Source: Bacteroidota bacterium (GTDB taxonomy: Bacteria; Bacteroidota; Bacteroidia; Chitinophagales; UBA8649). Taken from it: a stretch of 13,694 nucleotides of DNA. Of this stretch, positions 8,701 through 13,694 are shown one piece after another. Numbering within the stretch: the stretch's first letter is position 1; each line of letters starts with the position of its first letter. The notes beneath the pieces were generated by a model. It was not told where the DNA came from. It searched no databases and saw only the letters and a list, made by a program, of their open reading frames with translations. Position numbers and translations under genes: made by a program. Location: positions 1-13,694 of the forward strand of contig DLYY01000125.1 of NCBI GenBank assembly GCA_003447535.1, read 5' to 3'.

Positions 8701-9546
8701 ATCCAAACGTCGACGGTATTCGCCTGCGAAGAAAAATCCAACTATCGGCTTTCCTGTTGCTTTGTTGCGGAGTAATGGACCCGAAAAGTTCATATTAACG
8801 AGGTCATCTCTCCAAACATCGAGTGAAGAACGTGCTTCAATTCCTCCAGAGAAGGTCTCGCGTGCGCCTTTGGTAGTAACGTTTATAACCCCTGATGTTG
8901 CATCCCCGTAACGAGCTGGAACACCACCTGTAATAATATCAATTTGCTCAACCGAGTTGATTGGAATATTTGGGCTCCCAGTAATACGAATTCCGTCTAC
9001 ATAGTAAACCACGGCATCGCCACGTCCTCCACGAACGTTAAGTCCGCCTCCCTCATCTGCTTGGTAGACACCTGCAGTTGTTGCAGCAATCGATGCAATA
9101 TCCCTTGTTGCTAAATCTTTAATGTCCGCAGCAAGAACCGTCTGTTTTGATGAAGTTTCCCCTGGATCAATCAATGGCACTTTGTAGTCAATGATAATTA
9201 CATCCTCTAAAACGTCCTCTGCAGATGTCATTGGAAAATCGATATAAGTTGTTTGGTCATTTTTTACAACAACCCCTCGCTGCACAAGATTAGCATACCC
9301 AAGGTATTGTGCTTCTACATCATAGTTGCCAGGCGTAAGCGGCTTTATAGAATAGAAACCATCCATATTAGTTTGGGCACTTTGCCCAGAAGCAACACCG
9401 TCGACAACAATAAGTACGTCGGCGTAAGGGAGTCCATCACCAAACTCATCCGTCACACGACCACTAACTTCCCCACCCTGCGCAAAAGCGCTGATGACGG
9501 AGACACATAGGAGAAAAATAGAAATATGTAAACTGCGCATAGTCAT
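5740..9546 (-). CDS. TonB-dependent receptor with carboxypeptidase-regulatory-like domain
   Basis: Outer-membrane receptor of 1268 aa that would import, or respond to, a ligand using TonB energy. It begins with a signal peptide (cleavage after AFA, residue 22). A carboxypeptidase-regulatory-like beta sandwich follows at about 27-107 (VSGRVTDEFGDGLPYADVLI, then GFYSIKPLTPGNYDVEAQYL). The plug lies at about 135-230, with LNVRGGRGDAVVYYVDGIRI and SVEQIDIITGGVPARYGDAT. A long beta-barrel ends in PRRIFLGLSMNF with the expected terminal Phe. The stretch LEDVIIIDYKVPLIDPG at 113-129 is where a TonB box would sit. The ligand cannot be read from sequence. No SusD-like partner follows, so a glycan-uptake role is not supported. 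It is the first gene of the operon with the large exported protein and the PorV-like barrel. A second ATG two codons in (9538-9540) is an equally possible start. Confidence 0.93.
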   Translation of the reverse strand: MTMRSLHISIFLLCVSVISAFAQGGEVSGRVTDEFGDGLPYADVLIVVDGVASGQSAQTNMDGFYSIKPLTPGNYDVEAQYLGYANLVQRGVVVKNDQTTYIDFPMTSAEDVLEDVIIIDYKVPLIDPGETSSKQTVLAADIKDLATRDIASIAATTAGVYQADEGGGLNVRGGRGDAVVYYVDGIRITGSPNIPINSVEQIDIITGGVPARYGDATSGVINVTTKGARETFSGGIEARSSLDVWRDDLVNMNFSGPLLRNKATGKPIVGFFFAGEYRRRLDPNPSAIDLYKVKDDLFADLQNTPLFIDSLGNIQVRAETLTFDDLEVNRIRRNTTSNTATGSARFDFNLSQNMFLAVGGNFNYSLGRSWIEEYSLLNPENNPQTRTYNYKGFARFTHNLGKRNTGIEGEERNNSIFQNAFYQVQVDYEKLNVLTEDDSHQDRYFDYGYIGEFQTAQAPSVAYQSGFAGPSGESWDLYVQNGFTDTAVTFNSSLVNERGANYTSQWFYYMDSMGTSVTDLNQVQSGLALINGERAEIPYSLWYNTGRQYNGYFTSEIDQFRGQITGSFDIVKRGSDTRNKHAISFGAEFQQQATRSFSVSPLSLWDIARLQANSHIQSLDESNPYVLVDGERVYYQDGNFPDLYFQDTIYFDRLVDSDAQSVFDQRLRERIGAADNELIDVFALPLETFSLDLFSPDELLNSGSPVVQWQGYDAYGNRFNEPWKFEDFWKKRDAEGNYLRPIGAYRPTYGAFFIEDKFQLKDLTFRIGLRIDRYDLNQAVLRDPLIVEGFQSVGDVNYLYNVTNYANAADVPESERTYITHPGNIASDYVIYVDNALNPTSVTGYRNGDVWYNAEGVELADGNAIALQTGGTPQPFLTDTLGIKDPGFDPNSTFDDYDPEYVFMPRLQFSFNITDKALFFAHYDVLTQGPQARIGGSNSLIQRATGSPLNYYFLEEFGGSPIANPAIRPETTVDFQVGFKQKLTNSSAFTISAYFKEFKNQVQIKQLNNAYPQTYFSYANIDFGNTKGFDFVYDLRRTRNFKASASYTLQFAEGSGSDDQTQLQVVQNTGINFRTVAPLDYDARHLMNLVVDYRFADGRDYNGPVSKGGKQILSNTGLNIRVNANSGTPYTQIENPIATRQIGGQRVTTAGYINGSRIGWNFRVDLKLDKSFTIKFKQKDDAEGPAKSMYFNAYVMAQNVLGTLNVRNVYRYTGSATEDGWLQSPEAQTVINSSVSPDSYRDLYSASVNRPGNFTLPRRIFLGLSMNF

Positions 9547-9572
9547 ACGTTAACGATTAGATAACATTATAC

Positions 9573-9605
9573 CAAATATAGGACTTTGTGCCCTTGATTT
9601 CGAAA
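9573..9605 (-). promoter_or_regulatory. Putative Bacteroidota-type promoter for the TonB receptor operon
   Basis: On the minus strand TATATTTG (9580-9573) matches the Bacteroidota -7 consensus TAnnTTTG exactly. At 21 bases upstream is TTTC (9605-9602), a weak version of the -33 TTTG element. The -7 box lies 26 bases before the ATG at 9546, leaving a short leader. It falls in the 84-base gap after the dehydrogenase gene. The poor -33 box makes this tentative. Confidence 0.5.
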
Positions 9606-9630
9606 TGAAAGAAAAAATGTTAAAATTCTT

Positions 9631-10575
9631 TTAGGATAGTTTTTGAATTTTAGCAAGCAACACCTCAGCTAACTTTCGATACGACGCAAAAGACCAACCC
9701 GCAACATGAGGGCTAACAGAGACTCTCGGGTGCTGGATAAAACGTCTAAAGTTTTCATCATCAAAGGCTTGCACAAAGGCATCACCTTCGTAGGGAAGAA
9801 CGTCACAATACAAGAAACCCAAGCGGCCTTCGTCCAAAGCTTTTAGCGTATCCTCAAGTTGAATCATTGAGCCTCGTGAAGTATTAATGAGCATGGCACC
9901 CGGTTGAAGTTGGGACAAAAAGCTATCGTTGATATAGTGCTTTGTTTCCTCGGTGAGCGGCAAATGAAGAGAGACCACATGAGCCCTTTGCAATAACTCA
10001 GACAGGTCTGATTTCAAGGCAAAACCGCCATCGAAGTCTTGATGGTATTTATCATACGCATAGACGGTTACCCCTAGGGCCTTTGCCCTTTGAGCAAGAG
10101 CCTTTCCCGTATGACCATAGCCAATAATACCCAGTTTGGTGTCTTGACATGACCTCCCTCTGAAGCGCTCTCTTTCCCAAGAACCTGCGCGAAGTAGCCG
10201 ATCAGCCCCAATCATATTATTCATCCATGATAGCATGGCAGCCAGGGCCTGTTCAGCTACACTAAAGGCATTACCCTCCGGTGCAGAAAGACAGGCTATA
10301 CCACATGACACTGCATATGGCACATCAACAATTTCCATCCCTGATCCGAGGCGAGCAATAAACCGTAAAGAAGACGCATTTTCTAGGCGTTCCTTGGGCA
10401 GAAGAGTTCGGCTGTTAATCACTATACCCATTAGATTTTCGATACATTGATCTACCTCAGATAGTGTAATATTTGGCTGATAATCCACCTCATACCCAAG
10501 GCTAGTAAGGCCCTCAAGAAGACAATCATGCACAGTATCGCACACTAAAACCCTTCCCTCTACCTTTTGCTTCAT
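9631..10575 (-). CDS. D-2-hydroxyacid dehydrogenase (phosphoglycerate dehydrogenase-like)
   Basis: NAD-dependent oxidoreductase of 314 aa that would interconvert a D-2-hydroxyacid and a 2-oxoacid in the cytoplasm. The Rossmann fingerprint is LGIIGYGHTGKAL (GxGxxG at 152-157), followed by VYAYDKY, where D175 should favour NAD over NADP. The catalytic residues of the family are present: R234 in INTSRGSM, E263 in DVLPYEGD and H290 in SPHVAGWS. The substrate domain contains FIARLGSGMEIVD (72-84). There is no C-terminal ACT domain and no PdxB-type dimerisation domain, so neither full-length SerA nor classical PdxB fits. Short SerA-like proteins are common in Bacteroidota. The start codon overlaps the rsmA stop by four bases (ATGA at 10572-10575), implying translational coupling. 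The true substrate is unknown: 3-phosphoglycerate, 4-phosphoerythronate and others remain possible. Confidence 0.88.
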   Translation of the reverse strand: MKQKVEGRVLVCDTVHDCLLEGLTSLGYEVDYQPNITLSEVDQCIENLMGIVINSRTLLPKERLENASSLRFIARLGSGMEIVDVPYAVSCGIACLSAPEGNAFSVAEQALAAMLSWMNNMIGADRLLRAGSWERERFRGRSCQDTKLGIIGYGHTGKALAQRAKALGVTVYAYDKYHQDFDGGFALKSDLSELLQRAHVVSLHLPLTEETKHYINDSFLSQLQPGAMLINTSRGSMIQLEDTLKALDEGRLGFLYCDVLPYEGDAFVQAFDDENFRRFIQHPRVSVSPHVAGWSFASYRKLAEVLLAKIQKLS

Positions 10576-11354
10576 GACGAACCTTGTTTACGATATAATT
10601 CAGCTAACTCAATAAAGGTTTCAAGGGGCAACTGTTCTGGTCGCATGGTCAGAAGCTCTTCACGATTAGCCATATCTATGAACTTTAAGCTGTTTCGCAG
10701 CATCTTCCGTCGTTGACCAAAAGCAGTCTTAACAATATGGCGCAATGCACCATAGGTACAGTTTGGGACTTCCGTCTGATACCTCCGCATGACAAGGACG
10801 CTCGATTCCACTTTCGGTGGAGGATCAAAGGATGATGGATCGATGTCTAAAAGAATTTCAACCTCATAATACGCCTGGGTCAACACGCTAGTTACCCCAT
10901 ACACCTTGCTTCCATGCTTGGCGGCTAAGCGATGGGCGACTTCCTTTTGGAACATACCTACAACCCAAGGCACATGCTCCCGATTGTCTAGTATTTTAAA
11001 AACGATTTGAGAAGAGATATTATACGGAAAGTTGCCAATGACAGCCATAGGTGGCTCAAACTTTTCCAAGAGATTTGTTCTCAGCACATCAGCCAAGTAT
11101 ATGTTTTCTTCACAGGCAGGGTATCGCTCCACTAAGCGACGATGCCACCGCGTATCGATTTCTAGAGCACTAAAATTGGGCTGGTCTATAAAAAACTGAG
11201 TCAAGGCCCCATCGCCTGGCCCAATCTCAATTAAATGATTCACCAAAATACCCTGCTCCTCTTTCTGTATTGCCGCAACAATGGACTCCAAAACGCCCTG
11301 ATCCACAAGGAAGTGTTGGCCGAAAGCTTTGTTATGTTTTGGAGTATAGGACAT
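10572..11354 (-). CDS. rsmA: 16S rRNA (adenine1518/1519-N6)-dimethyltransferase RsmA (KsgA)
   Basis: RsmA uses S-adenosylmethionine to dimethylate two adjacent adenines in the 3'-terminal hairpin of 16S rRNA, a late checkpoint in 30S assembly. The 260-aa protein has the usual length and motifs: KAFGQHFLVD at 9-18; motif I IEIGPGDGALT (42-52) for SAM; EID at 65-67 for the ribose; the catalytic motif IV NFPYNISS (108-115); and QKEVAHRLAAKHGSKVYG (136-153). FDPPPKVESSVL (176-187) leads into the C-terminal rRNA-binding helices with AFGQRRKMLRNSLK (211-224). It is the first gene of a two-gene unit with the dehydrogenase and diverges from pepA across 36 bases. No exact TAnnTTTG box is visible for it, though AT-rich sequence upstream could serve. 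In E. coli rsmA sits directly after pdxA; here the two are close but divergent. Confidence 0.97.
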   Translation of the reverse strand: MSYTPKHNKAFGQHFLVDQGVLESIVAAIQKEEQGILVNHLIEIGPGDGALTQFFIDQPNFSALEIDTRWHRRLVERYPACEENIYLADVLRTNLLEKFEPPMAVIGNFPYNISSQIVFKILDNREHVPWVVGMFQKEVAHRLAAKHGSKVYGVTSVLTQAYYEVEILLDIDPSSFDPPPKVESSVLVMRRYQTEVPNCTYGALRHIVKTAFGQRRKMLRNSLKFIDMANREELLTMRPEQLPLETFIELAELYRKQGSS

Positions 11355-11366
11355 GAATAGGTTTGC

Positions 11367-11374
11367 TACATTTG
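11367..11374 (+). promoter_or_regulatory. Putative -7 promoter element for pepA-pdxA
   Basis: TACATTTG matches the Bacteroidota -7 consensus TAnnTTTG exactly and lies 16 bases before the pepA ATG. Transcription would start a few bases downstream, giving a leader of about ten bases. The nearest TTTG that could act as a -33 element (11338-11341) is 25 bases away, longer than the usual 19-21, and lies inside the rsmA start region. The exact -7 match in the divergent gap supports it; the spacing weakens it. Confidence 0.45.
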
Positions 11375-11390
11375 CCCATAAAGATTAAAA

Positions 11391-12824
11391 ATGCCATTGA
11401 TTCAAACCCCAAATGGAGAAATTTTTCAAGTACATGTCGTCCTCTTCCAAACAAATGAGGACCTGAAACATCTTGGTTTTAGTAAAGAAGTAGCTCAGCG
11501 TATTGAAGAGGCTGATTCGTCTCGAAGTGTCTATCGATTCTTTTCAGCTAGCGATGCCATGCCCAATAAGAACAATCTCGATTCAAGCAACGAGTGTATT
11601 GCTGTTCGCCTAGAGGAGGAAGATGAAAAAAATCGACTCAAGGGCTTTGACCTTGTACAGGAGTTACTCCGAGACAAAATGCACGCGGTGTTTATCGAAT
11701 CAAACCTAGATGCCTCCGCAGACTATGCTTTTCTAGAAGGTTTTTCCCTATCCTGTCACAAGCCTGAGCGCTTGGGGGATAGCAAGCCTTCGTCAGCCAA
11801 TTGGACCGTGGGTTATCGGGGCAAGGTGAGCAACGATGCACTTGAAACATTAGATATCCTTTGTGAATCGAACTTTATTGCGCGAGACTTGGTCAACCTT
11901 CCTCAAAATTTCCTCAACCCAACAACCTACGGAAAGCGCGTCAAAGAGCTTGGTAGCGAGCTGGGTTTTGAGGTCAAACTGCACGACAAGACAGCCATAG
12001 AATCTATGAAAATGGGCGGTGTACTTGCCGTAAATCGCGGGAGCATTGAGCCTCCTGTATTTATCGAGATGCATTATTGTTCATCTGATAGTAAAAACAA
12101 AGAGCCTATCGTATTAGTCGGCAAAGGAGTGACCTACGATACAGGGGGGTTGAGTTTAAAGCCCACTAAAAATTCTATGGATTTTATGAAGGCAGATATG
12201 GCAGGATCAGCCGCTGTAGTTGGCACTATCTGTGCTCTAGCTCGTCAGAAAGCTGATTGCCATGTAATCGGCTTAATAGCAGCAACGGACAATCGCCCAG
12301 GAGGAGATGCCTATGCCCCCGGCGATGTAATAACTATGATGGATGGCACCACCGTTGAAGTCCTCAATACAGATGCAGAAGGTCGATTGACCTTAGCCGA
12401 TGCTCTTCATTATGCCAAGCAGTTTGAGCCTAAGCTTGTCGTTGACTTGGCCACCTTAACAGGGTCTGCTGTGGCTGCATTAGGAGGAGAAGCCGCAGCA
12501 CTCATGACATCATGTGATCAAGAAATCACCGTGACACTTATGGATTCGGCAGACGCTGTCGATGAAAGACTTGTGGAATTTCCTCTTTGGGCATGCTATG
12601 GCACATCGCTGAAATCCGATATCGCAGATCAAAAGAACGTGGGTAGTCGAGAAGCAGGTCTGATTATTGCAGGTAAATTCTTGGAAAAGTACATTGACTA
12701 TCCGTGGATGCATATTGATATTGCCGGCCCCTCATTCAACCACCAAAGCAAAAACTATCGAGGTAAAGGAGGATCGGGGTATGGCGTACGCTTACTATTG
12801 GAGTTTCTTAAATCTTGGGGCTAA
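11391..12824 (+). CDS. pepA: Leucyl aminopeptidase, M17 family
   Basis: Cytoplasmic two-metal aminopeptidase that removes N-terminal residues, often leucine, from peptides during protein turnover. The family normally forms hexamers. The 477 aa comprise a variable N-terminal domain (about 1-150) and the conserved C-terminal catalytic domain. Metal ligands appear in order: K245 and D250 in VGKGVTYDTGG, D269 in FMKADMAG, and D328 and E330 in the signature NTDAEGRL. The catalytic residues K257 (SLKP) and R332 are present. DLATLTGSA (352-360) and GGSGYGVRLLLEFL near the end are also typical. All key residues are intact, so it should be active. The ATG at 11391 has no Shine-Dalgarno sequence, as is usual in this phylum. 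Its stop overlaps the pdxA start by one base (TAATG), so the two genes are almost certainly co-transcribed and coupled. Some M17 enzymes also bind DNA; nothing here tests that. Confidence 0.96.
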   Translation: MPLIQTPNGEIFQVHVVLFQTNEDLKHLGFSKEVAQRIEEADSSRSVYRFFSASDAMPNKNNLDSSNECIAVRLEEEDEKNRLKGFDLVQELLRDKMHAVFIESNLDASADYAFLEGFSLSCHKPERLGDSKPSSANWTVGYRGKVSNDALETLDILCESNFIARDLVNLPQNFLNPTTYGKRVKELGSELGFEVKLHDKTAIESMKMGGVLAVNRGSIEPPVFIEMHYCSSDSKNKEPIVLVGKGVTYDTGGLSLKPTKNSMDFMKADMAGSAAVVGTICALARQKADCHVIGLIAATDNRPGGDAYAPGDVITMMDGTTVEVLNTDAEGRLTLADALHYAKQFEPKLVVDLATLTGSAVAALGGEAAALMTSCDQEITVTLMDSADAVDERLVEFPLWACYGTSLKSDIADQKNVGSREAGLIIAGKFLEKYIDYPWMHIDIAGPSFNHQSKNYRGKGGSGYGVRLLLEFLKSWG

Positions 12825-13694
12825 TGCAGCATCAAAAAAAGCCATTGCGCGTTGGCCTAACTTTAGGAGATCCTGGAGGCATTGGGCCGGACTTGATATT
12901 GCATGCCTTAATGCATCGACACTTCACAAAAAGGGTGAAGTTTACCGTTTTTGGTTCTGAAAGCATCTTAAAGAATAGAATCCAGACCCTGCCTGAAGAG
13001 ACTCAAGTTTATGCCAATAAAGCACTTAGTCATCACAATATTGTCGGCAACGCCACTAAAGTTCCTGAACAGTTTATAACAGGCAAGGCATCAAAGGAAG
13101 GAGGAATCCAATCACTGGAATCCCTTGACAATTCGCTTGAGCATTTTGCAAGTAATGCCTATGATGTTTTAGTCACTGCTCCTCTTGACAAACAAAGCGT
13201 CAGCGAAGCAAGCGATTCAACCTTTACAGGACAAACGGGCTATATACAATCCTATGCCAATGCAGAAGACAGTCTTATGATGATGGTATCTGATATTATG
13301 AAGATTGCCCTGGTAACCGAACATTTATCCTTAGCACAAGTTCCCAAGGCAATCACCAAAGATCTTATTGCCCGCAAAACATCGCTTCTTCATAAAGCGC
13401 TTATCGAAGACTTCAACTGCCCAACACAGAAAATTGCCCTTCTAGCCCTCAATCCACATAACGGGGATCGGGGATTACTGGGTAGCGAAGAAAAGGAAAT
13501 TATAATCCCAAGTATACAAGCCATTCGATCAAGTATATCGACGGTTTTTGGACCCTATGCGGCAGATGGTTTTTTTGGTCTACACCAATATAAAGCCTTT
13601 GATGCCACGCTTGCCATGTATCATGACCAAGGTCTTATCCCATTCAAAGCAACAAACTTCGACGGCGTTAATTTTACGGCAGGCCTACCCCTTT
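12824..13694 (+). CDS. pdxA: 4-hydroxythreonine-4-phosphate dehydrogenase PdxA (partial; C-terminus beyond right edge)
   Basis: PdxA oxidises 4-phosphohydroxy-L-threonine with NAD(P); the product decarboxylates to 3-amino-2-oxopropyl phosphate, which PdxJ uses to make pyridoxine 5'-phosphate. The reading frame is open for 290 codons to the edge, against about 330-350 for the family. Visible hallmarks are LRVGLTLGDPGGIGPDL (8-24), DVLVTAPLDK (114-123), LNPHNGDRGLLGSEE (209-223), FGPYAADGFFG (242-252) and LAMYHDQGLIPFK (263-275). The divalent-metal histidines H167, H212 and H267 align with E. coli H166, H211 and H266. At the substrate-binding pair known as His136-Thr137 in E. coli this protein has Gln137-Thr138 (TFTGQTGYI), so the His is replaced and the following Glu is Gly. 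It starts at the ATG that overlaps the pepA stop by one base. The remaining C-terminal substrate residues are outside the window. Confidence 0.95.
   Translation, partial: MQHQKKPLRVGLTLGDPGGIGPDLILHALMHRHFTKRVKFTVFGSESILKNRIQTLPEETQVYANKALSHHNIVGNATKVPEQFITGKASKEGGIQSLESLDNSLEHFASNAYDVLVTAPLDKQSVSEASDSTFTGQTGYIQSYANAEDSLMMMVSDIMKIALVTEHLSLAQVPKAITKDLIARKTSLLHKALIEDFNCPTQKIALLALNPHNGDRGLLGSEEKEIIIPSIQAIRSSISTVFGPYAADGFFGLHQYKAFDATLAMYHDQGLIPFKATNFDGVNFTAGLPL

Noticed and set aside
5740..9546. SusC-type member of a polysaccharide-utilisation locus
   Set aside because: The domain order is SusC-like, but no SusD-like lipoprotein, glycosidase or sugar-sensing regulator is encoded next to it.
9606..9633. 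AT-rich inverted repeat after the dehydrogenase stop, considered as a terminator
   Set aside because: The stem is only AAAGAA with TTCTTT, has no G-C content to speak of, and is not followed by a T-tract in the right place.
12667..12960. Open frame of 97 codons spanning the pepA-pdxA junction
   Set aside because: It overlaps both real genes in another frame. Both flanking proteins are intact with strong family motifs across the same bases.

Overview
The window carries chromosomal genes of a bacterium of the phylum Bacteroidota. The evidence is a TonB-dependent receptor with a carboxypeptidase-regulatory-like N-terminal domain, a PorV/PorQ-type outer-membrane protein, a large exported protein with a type IX secretion-like C-terminal domain, and TAnnTTTG-type promoter elements with almost no Shine-Dalgarno sequences. 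I cannot name a genus. Nothing points to a phage, plasmid, insertion sequence or CRISPR array. No stretch longer than 300 bases lacks a gene.

Layout: bases 1-406 (minus strand) hold the first 135 codons of greA, which runs off the left edge. A strong intrinsic terminator at 429-460 ends the operon upstream of it. That operon occupies 483-9546 on the minus strand and is transcribed in the order TonB-dependent receptor (1268 aa), large exported protein (1359 aa), PorV/PorQ-like beta-barrel (377 aa). The genes are separated by 33 and 10 bases and have no internal terminator. A putative promoter lies at 9573-9605. Next, still on the minus strand, is a two-gene unit with a 4-base start/stop overlap: rsmA (16S rRNA dimethyltransferase), then a D-2-hydroxyacid dehydrogenase. 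A 36-base divergent gap separates rsmA from a plus-strand unit of pepA (M17 leucyl aminopeptidase) and pdxA (4-hydroxythreonine-4-phosphate dehydrogenase, cut by the right edge). The last two overlap by one base.

The right half (rsmA, dehydrogenase, pepA, pdxA) is housekeeping: ribosome maturation, peptide turnover and vitamin B6 synthesis. The left half is an outer-membrane module. All three products have signal peptides: an energised receptor, a large secreted or surface protein with a non-standard C-terminal sorting-like domain, and a homologue of the barrel that shuttles type IX cargo. No SusD-like lipoprotein, sigma/anti-sigma pair or carbohydrate-active enzyme is present, so it does not look like a glycan-utilisation locus. 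As far as I recall, similar trios recur in this phylum without an assigned function, so this is the best candidate here for an undescribed system. A second point of interest is a His-to-Gln change at a substrate-binding position of PdxA.
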